NCBI RefSeq assembly: GCF_900128955.1
Contig: NZ_FQTY01000001.1
Coordinates: 372,001 to 436,000 of the forward strand
Source of the DNA: Tissierella praeacuta DSM 18095
GTDB taxonomy: Bacteria > Bacillota > Clostridia > Tissierellales > Tissierellaceae
Length of the DNA stretch: 64,000 bases
Direction: 5' to 3'
Below, one piece after another: positions 1-7,547 of the stretch; position 1 is the first letter of the stretch; each line of letters starts with the position of its first letter. The notes beneath the pieces are model-generated. The model had not been told where the DNA came from. It saw only the letters and a program-made list of their open reading frames with translations, and did not search any database. The position numbers and the translations under genes were made by a program.

Positions 1-473
1 CGAAGTACACCTGGTAATAGTCTTACAATAGCATCAATAATTATCATTGCGGGTATTTCTCCACCTGTTAGTACAAAATCACCAATGGATATTTCTTCGT
101 CTATATAATGTTCGATGATTCTATTATCTATCCCTTCATAATGCCCACATAATAAAATTAGATGTTCTTCCTTAGATAATTCATTTGCCAACTCTTGATT
201 AAACTTCTTTCCTTGAGGTGATAAATAAATTACTCTAGAATTTTTATCTCTCACACTTTTGATAGCACGGAAGATTGGTTCTGGTTTCATAACCATGCCC
301 CTTCCTCCTCCAAAAGGATAGTCATCTACCTTCTTATGCTTATTCTGGGAAAATTCTCTAATATTTATACTATTTATTGACACTTTATTTTCTTCACAAG
401 CTCTTCCTATTATGCTCCAGCTAAGTAATGGTGAAAAAAACTCTGGAAATAATGACAGAATATCTATTTTCAT
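1..473 (-). CDS. trmD: tRNA (guanine-N1)-methyltransferase TrmD, 3' end outside the window
   Basis: TrmD methylates G37 of tRNAs with SAM, which prevents +1 frameshifting. Only the N-terminal 157 codons are present; the gene runs off the left edge. The frame starts [17 protein letters not shown] and contains the trefoil-knot SAM-binding blocks [18 protein letters not shown] and [11 protein letters not shown], typical of SPOUT-class TrmD. The ATG overlaps the rimM stop codon by four bases (ATGA), so the two are translationally coupled. The order rpsP-khpA-rimM-trmD is the usual Firmicute arrangement. rplS would be expected next, but it is not visible here. Confidence 0.97.
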   Translation of the reverse strand, partial: MKIDILSLFPEFFSPLLSWSIIGRACEENKVSINSINIREFSQNKHKKVDDYPFGGGRGMVMKPEPIFRAIKSVRDKNSRVIYLSPQGKKFNQELANELSKEEHLILLCGHYEGIDNRIIEHYIDEEISIGDFVLTGGEIPAMIIIDAIVRLLPGVL

Positions 474-973
474 TCTATCATCCCTTCAATAGGGTCAATA
501 ACTATTCTCTTCTCAGAAATATTAACATCTATAACAAATTGTTTTACAGCTGGAATAAGATACTCCTTACCTTTCCCCATGTCTTTAACTACATAGATAT
601 CATTGCTAGGTCCTTGTAAAACATCTGATATGATACCAATTAACTTATATTTAGTATCAAAAACTTGAGAGCCTAGTAAATCATAAATAAAAAAATGGTT
701 TTCAGGTAAAACAACCTTCCCCTCTTCATCAACATAAATAAAGGTATCCTTGAAATGAATTATTTGATTTATATCATTAAACTCTTTAAACTTTAATATA
801 GCTAAACTCTTATGATATTTAACTTTTTCTAATTCTACTTTGATTTTATTATCACCGATATATGCGGTTTTTAAATAATCAAATCGTTCAAGGTTATCAG
901 TCATTGGATAAACCTTTACTTCTCCCTTAATTCCATGGGTACTAATTATCTTTCCAATTATTGTATAGTCCAT
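470..973 (-). CDS. rimM: 16S rRNA processing protein RimM
   Basis: RimM is a 30S assembly factor that binds ribosomal protein S19 and helps mature the 16S 3' domain. The 167-aa length is normal. The N-terminal RimM barrel begins [21 protein letters not shown]. The C-terminal PRC-barrel half contains [22 protein letters not shown] and the characteristic YLIPAV...VIDPIEGM ending. The start is an ATG preceded by GATAGGTGG. The stop overlaps the trmD start, and khpA lies 47 bp upstream in the same direction, so this is one operon. Confidence 0.97.
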   Translation of the reverse strand: MDYTIIGKIISTHGIKGEVKVYPMTDNLERFDYLKTAYIGDNKIKVELEKVKYHKSLAILKFKEFNDINQIIHFKDTFIYVDEEGKVVLPENHFFIYDLLGSQVFDTKYKLIGIISDVLQGPSNDIYVVKDMGKGKEYLIPAVKQFVIDVNISEKRIVIDPIEGMIE

Positions 974-1020
974 TTTTCCACCTATCTTTATTATTTAAAG
1001 GGATTAGGTCCTCTAATCCC

Positions 1021-1251
1021 TTACTGAATAATTTCAACAACAACTCTTTTATTATCCTTAATAGCTGCTGCTTTAACTACAGTTCTTATGGCCTTTGCAA
1101 TTCTACCTTGCTTTCCTATTACTTTACCCATATCATCAGGGTGAACCTTAAGTTCAATAATAATAGACTGACTTCCCTCTATCTCATTTACTACTACATC
1201 ATCTGGATTCTCTACAAGAGATTTTGCAATAAATTCTACTAACTCTCCCAT
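1021..1251 (-). CDS. khpA: KH-domain RNA-binding protein KhpA (YlqC family)
   Basis: This is a single KH domain of 76 aa with the RNA-binding GxxG loop seen as GKQG at about residues 46-49, followed by RIAKAIRTVVKAAA. In Firmicutes KhpA pairs with KhpB (Jag) and binds many transcripts, influencing cell-wall synthesis and division. I chose the ATG at 1251 because AGGAGGTG sits six bases upstream. The GTG at 1260 lies inside that Shine-Dalgarno sequence. It lies between rpsP and rimM, as in related genomes. Confidence 0.93.
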   Translation of the reverse strand: MGELVEFIAKSLVENPDDVVVNEIEGSQSIIIELKVHPDDMGKVIGKQGRIAKAIRTVVKAAAIKDNKRVVVEIIQ

Positions 1252-1281
1252 TTCTAGCACCTCCTAGATACTCCCTAAGAA

Positions 1282-1539
1282 TTATTCTGTTTCCTTCTCA
1301 TATAGACCATTTTGTTTAAATAATCTATCTACAGTATCAGTTGGTTTTGCTCCATTCTTCATCCAGTTAATTGCTTTTTCATTATCTATTTTAACTGTTT
1401 TTGGTTCAGTTAATGGATTATAATAGCCAATTTCCTCGATAAATCTTCCATCTCTTGAATTACGAGAATCAGCAACAACTATTCTATAGAAAGGACTTTT
1501 TTTAGCTCCCATTCTTCTTAATCTAATTTTAACAGCCAC
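1282..1539 (-). CDS. rpsP: 30S ribosomal protein S16
   Basis: S16 is an early-assembling protein of the small subunit. The 85-aa product starts [19 protein letters not shown] and contains [22 protein letters not shown], diagnostic of the family. The start is a GTG at 1539, placed six bases after AAGGAGGTG. An in-frame GTG at 1548 overlaps the Shine-Dalgarno sequence and would add three residues not seen in the family. It follows ffh in the operon with a 33-bp gap. Confidence 0.97.
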   Translation of the reverse strand: MAVKIRLRRMGAKKSPFYRIVVADSRNSRDGRFIEEIGYYNPLTEPKTVKIDNEKAINWMKNGAKPTDTVDRLFKQNGLYEKETE

Positions 1540-1572
1540 TATTTTCACCTCCTTACAAATATAACTATCTAT

Positions 1573-2913
1573 TTAGAAAAAGGGGAATCCAAATTTCCCT
1601 TTTTTCTTCATTGTCTTTTCCATATCTGTAAATTTTTTCATCATTTTTTTAGTTTCTTTAAACTGTTTTAATATCTTATTTACATCTTGGACTGTAGTCC
1701 CACTGCCTTGAGCAATTCTTTTTCTTCTACTACTATCTATTATATCAGGATTATCTTTTTCTTTTTTAGTCATAGATTGTATTATAGCTTTAATTTTATT
1801 AATATCTTTTTCACTTACATCTAAACCTTTTAAAGCCTTAGAATTCATCCCAGGTATCATTCCCAGTAATTCATCAATTGGACCTAAATTCTTCATTTGA
1901 TCTAATTGATCTAAAAAGTCATCAAAAGTAAACTGAGCTGTTCTAATCTTTTTTTCTAATTCCAATGCCTTTTCTGCATCTATACTAGATTGAGCTTTCT
2001 CAATTAAACTTAAGACATCTCCCATACCTAAAATTCTTGAAGCCATTCTATCTGGATGAAAGGGCTCTAATTGATCTAATTTTTCGCCCATTCCCACAAA
2101 TTTTATAGGTTTATCTGTTACAGCCCTTATGGATAAGGCTGCACCACCTCTAGCATCTCCATCTAACTTTGTCAATACAACTCCAGATATTCCCAATCTC
2201 TCATCAAATGATGATGCCACATTAACTGCATCTTGTCCTGTCATAGCATCTAATACCAGTAACACTTCATTGGGGTTAACTGCCTCATGTATGTCTTCAA
2301 TTTCTTGCATCAAATCTTCATCTATATGCAATCTTCCAGCTGTATCTACGATTATTACATCATTTCCATGTTTTTTTCCATGTTCCACTGCCGCCTTAGC
2401 AATATCTACTGGATTATGTTTATTTCCCATGGAAAATACGGGAACATCAGCTTTTGCCCCTACTACTTCTAGCTGTTTAATAGCTGCAGGTCTATATATA
2501 TCACAAGCAACTAATAGAGGTCTTTTATTTTGCTTTTTAAGATTAAAAGCTAGTTTACCAGTAGTAGTAGTCTTACCAGCACCTTGTAATCCACACATAA
2601 GTATTATAGTGGGTGGGGATGAAGCAAAATTTATCTTAGTCTCTCTATCTCCCATTAATTTAGTCAATTCTTCATTAACTATCTTAATTACCTGTTGTCC
2701 TGGAGTTAAACTTTGCATAACTTCATTGCCAACAGCTCTCTCTTTAACATTCTTTATAAAATCTTTGACAACTTTAAAGTTTACATCTGCCTCTAAAAGT
2801 GCAAGCCTTACCTCTCTCATGGCTAAATCTACATCTTTTTCTGAAAGCTTTCCCTTGCCTTTTAACTTTCCCAAAGCATTTTGAAGTTTTTCAGATAAAC
2901 TCTCAAACACCAT
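1573..2913 (-). CDS. ffh: Signal recognition particle GTPase Ffh
   Basis: Ffh binds 4.5S/scRNA and signal sequences and delivers nascent membrane proteins to FtsY (7548-8828). The 446-aa protein has the N domain (1-85), the G domain with the P-loop GLQGAGKTTTTGK, DTAGR and TKLDGDARGG, and a C-terminal M domain with a methionine-rich stretch ending in GKFGFPFF. The true start is the ATG at 2913 (MVFESLSEKL), seven codons inside the longest frame. The ylxM stop and this start share one base (TGATG), the usual coupling of this pair. Confidence 0.97.
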   Translation of the reverse strand: MVFESLSEKLQNALGKLKGKGKLSEKDVDLAMREVRLALLEADVNFKVVKDFIKNVKERAVGNEVMQSLTPGQQVIKIVNEELTKLMGDRETKINFASSPPTIILMCGLQGAGKTTTTGKLAFNLKKQNKRPLLVACDIYRPAAIKQLEVVGAKADVPVFSMGNKHNPVDIAKAAVEHGKKHGNDVIIVDTAGRLHIDEDLMQEIEDIHEAVNPNEVLLVLDAMTGQDAVNVASSFDERLGISGVVLTKLDGDARGGAALSIRAVTDKPIKFVGMGEKLDQLEPFHPDRMASRILGMGDVLSLIEKAQSSIDAEKALELEKKIRTAQFTFDDFLDQLDQMKNLGPIDELLGMIPGMNSKALKGLDVSEKDINKIKAIIQSMTKKEKDNPDIIDSSRRKRIAQGSGTTVQDVNKILKQFKETKKMMKKFTDMEKTMKKKGKFGFPFF

Positions 2914-3299
2914 CAGTCTATTACCTCCTCCCAACTATCTTTTAATATCTCTAAACTTATATTCTCAATTAATTCTGCTTTTTCTATAACTTCATCATAT
3001 CCATTCTCTATACTCAACTTCTTTATATCTTTTGAACACTTCAATATATTCTTGATAATCTTATGGTTTTCATTAAATTTTGCTACCAATCCAAGGGTGT
3101 CTTCATACCTATAGAGATTTTCTTCTGCCCTCTTTAGGGTATCATAAACGCCCTGTCTAGTGATGTTTAATTCTTCACCTATTTCACCTAAAGATAGGTC
3201 TTGAAGATAAAACAATTCAATAATATTATACTGTCTCTTACTAAGTAACTTTCCATAGAAATCAAATAGAATACCTATTTGAACTAATTTCTCAACCAT
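2913..3299 (-). CDS. ylxM: YlxM family putative DNA-binding protein (UPF0122)
   Basis: This is a 128-aa helical protein with a sigma-70 region 4-like helix-turn-helix: LSKRQYNIIELFYLQDLSLGEIGEELNITRQGVYDTLKRAE, roughly residues 18-58. YlxM is nearly always encoded immediately before ffh in Firmicutes and has been linked to SRP function in streptococci; its exact role here is not shown by the sequence. It overlaps ffh by one base. The ATG is preceded by GGTTGGTGAT, and it also forms part of a consensus-like -10 box (see the promoter at 3298-3327). Confidence 0.9.
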   Translation of the reverse strand: MVEKLVQIGILFDFYGKLLSKRQYNIIELFYLQDLSLGEIGEELNITRQGVYDTLKRAEENLYRYEDTLGLVAKFNENHKIIKNILKCSKDIKKLSIENGYDEVIEKAELIENISLEILKDSWEEVID

Positions 3300-3327
3300 T
3301 ATATCACCAACCCAATAATACTGTCAA
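3298..3327 (-). promoter_or_regulatory. Consensus-like sigma-A promoter overlapping the ylxM start codon
   Basis: On the minus strand TTGACA (3322-3327) and TATAAT (3298-3303) are separated by 18 bp. The last bases of the -10 box are the first bases of the ylxM ATG. RNA from it would start inside ylxM and could give an ffh-rpsP transcript without YlxM. This is sequence-based only. Confidence 0.55.
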
Positions 3328-3347
3328 GCTTTTTCCTTGATAGCATT

Positions 3348-3376
3348 ATATTATATCATTATATTGAATTTGTCAA
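3348..3376 (-). promoter_or_regulatory. Probable sigma-A promoter of the ylxM-ffh-rpsP-rimM-trmD operon
   Basis: TTGACA (3371-3376) is followed after 17 bp by TAATAT (3348-3353), with further TATAAT-like hexamers overlapping it. The -35 box covers the TGA stop of the upstream regulator gene. It lies about 50 bp before the ylxM ATG, so it is well placed to drive the operon. Confidence 0.6.
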
Positions 3377-4662
3377 CGGGTAAATCTATATACGTTGGCT
3401 GGCCTTCCCTTTCCAAATGAGGATTCTTTACCTGTTACTTCCAATATACCAACTTCAAATAGATCTTTAAGTATTCTTCTAGTATTTCTTGGAGTTACAT
3501 CTAATTCTTTTGCTACTTGATCAGCAGTAAAATAATCCCAATCATTGATTTGAATCAGAGCTTTAAGTTTTTGATAAGTACCTATACTGACATTAGCTTT
3601 ACTTAATAAACTATTAAGCTCATCATCATTCTCGTATAAATTATATAAAAGTTCAGATTCATATCCCAGATTCTCTACTATTTGTCCTTTTTCATCTATT
3701 AATACTATTTTATTTCTATTATCCGAATAACTTAAAGCTTTAATAGCATTGTTCTGAGACATATATACAGTAGTACCTATACCTATGCCAACTACTGTCT
3801 TAGAATTTATCTTTACAGATATCTTATCTACAATATTTTTTAACTCATCTATTCTTTTTTTGACTATACCTATAGATGCAAATATCTCATATCTTCCCTT
3901 ACCCTTATTCACCATATATCCACCAATACTTTTACAATATTGTAAGATATCCATACTTATACTCAGTTCCATTGCAATATCATCATATATATTACTATCT
4001 TGTTTAGGCCTAGACTCCAAGATATCTATAATAATCATGGCTATTTGTTTGTCTTTATAATAATTTTTCTTATATTGCTCTATTAAATAGTCAATAGCCG
4101 ATTTAATCTCTGTCTTAGTAGCCTTTACACCTACAGTTGGAATATTCATCTCTTTTAACCTATTGTAGACATATGGCAAAGTTGTTATTATAAATTTAGC
4201 TCCGCTATTATAGTTCTCTATATGAAAATCTAATATATTATCTTCATCTACTGGAATGTCATAAATATTTTTAATAAATATATCATCAGAATAGCCAACC
4301 TCATTTATAATGACATCTAGATCTCCTGCAAATTTAATATAGTCTATACTAATTTTACTATCCTTATACTTTAATTCATTTATGAGGGATAGTATAGCTA
4401 TAGCTATGCCTGCCTCTGATGTTTCAATAAATGTAACATTATCCCTTTCTCCAAGATAATATATTGCTACTGAATAGGGCAGAGGACCTGACAGTAACCA
4501 ATAGTCACAGAATTTATATCTCGCCTCTAATATGCCCCCTATTTCTTCTAATCGGTTAAATGTATAATGTTCAAATACTAGATACTCTATATTTACTTTA
4601 TCAATGGCTTCTTTAATCCTATCTGTACTCCATTTAGGAGCAATAACCCCTATTCTATTCAT
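3373..4662 (-). CDS. Predicted sensor-type transcriptional regulator (GGDEF-like plus C-terminal winged HTH)
   Basis: I recognise the architecture but not a named family. Residues 1 to about 200 look like an alternating alpha/beta sensor domain (GVIAPKWSTDRIKEAID, and a later segment ending VGVKATKTEIKSAIDYLIEQ). Residues about 245-330 resemble a degenerate GGDEF-like fold (VVGIGIGTTVYMSQNNAIKAL) with no GGDEF motif. Residues about 370-429 form a winged helix (YFTADQVAKELDVTPRNTRR) with a basic glycine-rich end, GKGRPANVYRF. It lies downstream of the amidohydrolase/membrane-protein operon and is separated from it by a hairpin, so it probably controls that operon. The start is an ATG after TGAGGTGAAAC. 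Confidence 0.6.
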   Translation of the reverse strand: MNRIGVIAPKWSTDRIKEAIDKVNIEYLVFEHYTFNRLEEIGGILEARYKFCDYWLLSGPLPYSVAIYYLGERDNVTFIETSEAGIAIAILSLINELKYKDSKISIDYIKFAGDLDVIINEVGYSDDIFIKNIYDIPVDEDNILDFHIENYNSGAKFIITTLPYVYNRLKEMNIPTVGVKATKTEIKSAIDYLIEQYKKNYYKDKQIAMIIIDILESRPKQDSNIYDDIAMELSISMDILQYCKSIGGYMVNKGKGRYEIFASIGIVKKRIDELKNIVDKISVKINSKTVVGIGIGTTVYMSQNNAIKALSYSDNRNKIVLIDEKGQIVENLGYESELLYNLYENDDELNSLLSKANVSIGTYQKLKALIQINDWDYFTADQVAKELDVTPRNTRRILKDLFEVGILEVTGKESSFGKGRPANVYRFTR

Positions 4663-4679
4663 AGTTTCACCTCATAATA

Positions 4680-4707
4680 ATTATACACTATATGGAGATA
4701 CTAGCAA
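4680..4707 (-). promoter_or_regulatory. Putative promoter of the regulator gene
   Basis: TTGCTA (4702-4707) and TATAAT (4680-4685) are separated by 16 bp on the minus strand, just upstream of the Shine-Dalgarno site. An interrupted inverted repeat, GAGATA...TATCTC (about 4694-4718), overlaps the -35 region and could be an autoregulatory operator. Confidence 0.5.
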
Positions 4708-4734
4708 TAATAATATCTCAAGTGGCTCAATAGA

Positions 4735-4769
4735 AAACTACTAAAACATATTATATGTTTTAGTAGTTT
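4735..4769 (-). terminator. Hairpin after the membrane-protein operon
   Basis: Two perfect 16-bp arms (4735-4750 and 4754-4769) enclose a 3-base loop, located 18 bp after the stop of the 154-aa membrane protein. On the minus strand it is followed by only a short T tract (TTTTC), so termination may be partial. Confidence 0.65.
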
Positions 4770-4787
4770 GTTTGAACTTTAATTATA

Positions 4788-5252
4788 TTATATTTTCCCC
4801 AATGCTCTCAATATAAATTCTGCCATTAAAGCTGAGCCTACAAGTGTACCTGTTAATACTAATAAACTGACCACTATTCCCTTCCAACCAATTTTTTTAA
4901 ATGCTTCCCAGTCTTTACCTACAGCAATACCTGCAAATGCCAATGATGGCGTTGCTGTAGCTATAAAAGGTATATCTTCCACGCTTTTTAAAATCATATT
5001 ATTAATAGGCAAAAAATCTGGTATTGACAATACTATCCCAATAATAGCAACCCAACCTACTGCTGGAAATTTTATAGGAATAACCTTCGCCAATATATAT
5101 CCTACAACAGATATTGCCGTCAATATTAAAACTCCCTTAAATAATATAATGATGTTAGTCTTGTATCCAATGTTTATTCCTACTACCATTATGAATCCTA
5201 CTAAAAGGAGTACGGCAAATGTCTTTATCATTTCTCTACTAAATATACTCAT
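4788..5252 (-). CDS. Small integral membrane protein, second component of a two-gene membrane system
   Basis: This 154-aa, almost wholly hydrophobic protein has about four or five predicted membrane segments (near residues 10-30, 35-55, 66-86 and 125-150). It contains the glycine/alanine-rich stretch ATATPSLAFAGIAVGKDWEAFKK. I cannot name a family with confidence. Its start lies directly against the stop of the 268-aa membrane protein (GGAGGTAAACTAGATG), so the two are translationally coupled and probably act as one transporter or a split membrane protein. Context with the M20 amidohydrolase suggests uptake or exchange of its substrate or product; this is inference. Confidence 0.6.
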   Translation of the reverse strand: MSIFSREMIKTFAVLLLVGFIMVVGINIGYKTNIIILFKGVLILTAISVVGYILAKVIPIKFPAVGWVAIIGIVLSIPDFLPINNMILKSVEDIPFIATATPSLAFAGIAVGKDWEAFKKIGWKGIVVSLLVLTGTLVGSALMAEFILRALGKI

Positions 5253-6059
5253 CTAGTTTACCTCCCCATTTTTAGAGTCTACAAACTTATATAACCTTTC
5301 TGTTATAGGCAGTAATACAAGAATTGACATTAGTAATCCTGTAGCTGTTGTCAAAACTTGGCTAGCTCCAGCATAGGCTATTATATCATTGGCTCTTTCA
5401 GGGAAAACATTGGCTAAAGCTCCACTGGCAGCTGCCATCATACTTCCACTACCTACCCCACATGCCATTGCCCATGACTCAACATGTATAAATGGAATCA
5501 AAGTAAATATAGGCATAACTAATCCATAAAACAAAGTACCTAACAACGTTCCTACAACATATATAGTCATAACTCCCCTTCCTTCTGGTGAATCAATTCC
5601 AAATTTTTCTGCCACTAGAGAAACATTTGCCTCTCTCCCAATAGAATGTGTCAGTCCCACTAACTCCCTTTTCATTCCCAATTTATATCCTACTGGCAAG
5701 GCAATTAAAATTGATCCTATATGCCCTAGCTCCTGTAAAGCTAATGCTAATCCCATACTTAAAACTTCTGACAGAGATGGTCCTATCATGGTACCTAATT
5801 TTGCTATTAGAGGAAGAATTGCAATGACAATTAAATTTCCCGCTTCTTCAGATTGTTTTTGATCAGTTATTTTAACAAAATAACTGATCATACCTAATAT
5901 CATGCTAAACAGCATAGGAAATAATGCTATTACAATCTTTGAACTTAATGCGATATTTTTTACTCCTATTAATTCACTAATTACAGTTATTATAAAGCCT
6001 ATTATCATTAACTTAAAATCAATAAACCTTACTTTTGTATTGCGACTTTCCTTTTCCAT
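5253..6059 (-). CDS. Integral membrane protein, probable DUF3100 family
   Basis: This 268-aa polytopic protein has about seven hydrophobic segments. The segment LVGLTHSIGREANVSLVAEKFGIDSPEGRG resembles, from memory, the DUF3100 family found beside aminobenzoyl-glutamate hydrolase-like genes in Firmicutes; I could not verify this by search. Conserved-looking features are VGSGSMMAAASGALANVFPE and HIGSILIALPVGYKLG, reminiscent of substrate-binding loops in secondary carriers. It lies between the M20 hydrolase (10-bp gap) and the 154-aa membrane protein (no gap), indicating one operon. Likely role: carrier for the hydrolase substrate or product. Confidence 0.6.
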   Translation of the reverse strand: MEKESRNTKVRFIDFKLMIIGFIITVISELIGVKNIALSSKIVIALFPMLFSMILGMISYFVKITDQKQSEEAGNLIVIAILPLIAKLGTMIGPSLSEVLSMGLALALQELGHIGSILIALPVGYKLGMKRELVGLTHSIGREANVSLVAEKFGIDSPEGRGVMTIYVVGTLLGTLFYGLVMPIFTLIPFIHVESWAMACGVGSGSMMAAASGALANVFPERANDIIAYAGASQVLTTATGLLMSILVLLPITERLYKFVDSKNGEVN

Positions 6060-6069
6060 ATCTTCACCC

Positions 6070-7368
6070 CTAATTATTTATTAAAGAATCATACATGGAT
6101 GCATAAAACCAAGTAGCATTAATTAGAACCTTTTCATCAAAATCAAATGTTGTACTATGATGCCCACCATCCACATTAGTTCCATGCACTACATAAATAG
6201 ATTTGCCCCCTCTTTTCTTTACATCATTAGCCATAATTACAAAATCTTCAGATGCATTCATTTTTAACTTTGACTTGATATTCTTAATGCCTTTTACTTC
6301 TTTGACTGCTTCTATACCTTTTTCTATTAAATACTCATCATTTTCCCCTCCCTCCACATTTGTAACTATCTTATAATTAAATTTCAAATCATACATCTTT
6401 GCAGCTCCATATATGATATCCTCAGCTCTATTCTGTAAATATCTATTGATCTCTTTAGTTTCTGCTCTAGTTTCTAGATAAAATTTACAGTAATCAGGAA
6501 TTGTATTATAACCTGTACCTCCTAATATCTTTCCTACATTTATTCTCGTTGAACCTTTGCCATGTCTAGCAATGGCATTTAGATGAGTAATAGCAGCACA
6601 GGCACCTAAAATTGCATTTTTACCTTGTTCCGGTCTACCAGTAGAATGTGTAGCCACTCCATAATATTCAACTTCGCCTCTTGTAACAGCTAATATATTC
6701 TCTACATCAAAGGCAATACTGCCCAATTCAAAAAGATTTGCCCCAATATGACCTCCAATTAAAAAATCTACATCCTCTAGGATTCCTTTTGCTACCATAG
6801 CTTCTGCTCCAGATAGTTTTTCTTCATCTGGCTGGAATATTAATTTAATCTTGCCTTTTATCTTTTTTCTATTCTCCGAAAAATATTTTCCCAACAATAG
6901 ACCTATAGCAGTATGAGCATCGTGTCCACATGCATGGGAATATCCTTCAAATTTAGAATAGTATTCTTCTCTTACAGCCTTTCTATCTTCACTCAAATCT
7001 TCATTTATTTCTAGGGCATCTATATCGAATCTGTAAGCAATAGTTGGACCTGGTATATCACCCTCTATAACTCCAACTACTCCAGTAAGACCTCCTTTGC
7101 TCTTTATAATATATCTTTCATCAATTCCATTTTCTATTGCCAAATTATAATTATAATCTAATATTTCCCTGTCAGGTAAAAACAGCCTTCTTTCAGGATC
7201 TATTACATCTTCTCCTTGATATATCTTATATCCTAATGCTTCAAGTTCCATTGCTATTTTCCCTGTTGAATAAAATTCACTCCAACTTGACTGTGGATGT
7301 CTATGAAAATCTCTTCTCCACATTTTTACAAGTTCGTAGTTCCCTTCATCTTCAAAATAATTTTTCAT
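6070..7368 (-). CDS. M20-family amidohydrolase, AbgA-like
   Basis: This is a 432-aa zinc-dependent peptidase/amidase of the M20D group. Visible metal and catalytic blocks are the entry motif WRRDFHRHPQSSWSEFYS, YRFDIDALEI, ACGHDAHTAIGLLLG (His and Asp metal ligands), LIFQPDEEKLSGAEAMV (the PDEE general base) and the late His in VVHGTNVDGGHHSTTFDFD. The inserted N-terminal segment with PERRLFLPDREI and the overall length resemble aminobenzoyl-glutamate utilisation protein A, which splits p-aminobenzoyl-glutamate; other N-acyl amino acids are possible. It is the first gene of a three-gene operon with two membrane proteins. The ATG follows GGGGGAAAGTAT. Confidence 0.85.
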   Translation of the reverse strand: MKNYFEDEGNYELVKMWRRDFHRHPQSSWSEFYSTGKIAMELEALGYKIYQGEDVIDPERRLFLPDREILDYNYNLAIENGIDERYIIKSKGGLTGVVGVIEGDIPGPTIAYRFDIDALEINEDLSEDRKAVREEYYSKFEGYSHACGHDAHTAIGLLLGKYFSENRKKIKGKIKLIFQPDEEKLSGAEAMVAKGILEDVDFLIGGHIGANLFELGSIAFDVENILAVTRGEVEYYGVATHSTGRPEQGKNAILGACAAITHLNAIARHGKGSTRINVGKILGGTGYNTIPDYCKFYLETRAETKEINRYLQNRAEDIIYGAAKMYDLKFNYKIVTNVEGGENDEYLIEKGIEAVKEVKGIKNIKSKLKMNASEDFVIMANDVKKRGGKSIYVVHGTNVDGGHHSTTFDFDEKVLINATWFYASMYDSLINN

Positions 7369-7395
7369 ATACTTTCCCCCTTTATGGTAGTGTTT

Positions 7396-7440
7396 AGGAA
7401 TTATTCCTTATATATTAACATAAAATTCTCAAAATATCAA
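7396..7440 (-). promoter_or_regulatory. Promoter of the amidohydrolase operon with a start-site palindrome
   Basis: TTGATA (7435-7440) and TAATAT (7412-7417) are 17 bp apart on the minus strand. The palindrome AGGAATTATTCCT (7396-7408) lies at the expected transcription start and is a candidate operator, perhaps for the regulator at 3373-4662. Confidence 0.55.
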
Positions 7441-7493
7441 TTTCTTTTTGAAATTTATATGATATAAGTTTTTGTACGATTATTTATTGCATA

Positions 7494-7525
7494 ACAAAAA
7501 AAGTTGGATAAATTATATCCAACTT
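7494..7525 (-). terminator. Rho-independent terminator of ftsY
   Basis: Perfect 10-bp arms AAGTTGGATA (7501-7510) and TATCCAACTT (7516-7525) are followed on the minus strand by a run of seven T. It lies 22 bp after the ftsY stop. Confidence 0.85.
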
Positions 7526-7547
7526 AAACAACTTTTTTTATATTATA

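Noticed and set aside
961-1242. Plus-strand frame opposite khpA
   Set aside because: Shadow of a real KH-domain gene, rich in Asn/Ser/Tyr with no initiation signal.
2129-2884. 251-codon open frame on the plus strand opposite ffh
   Set aside because: It is a codon-bias shadow of ffh: no Shine-Dalgarno site, low-complexity Ser/Thr/Ile composition, and the minus-strand frame is a certain gene.
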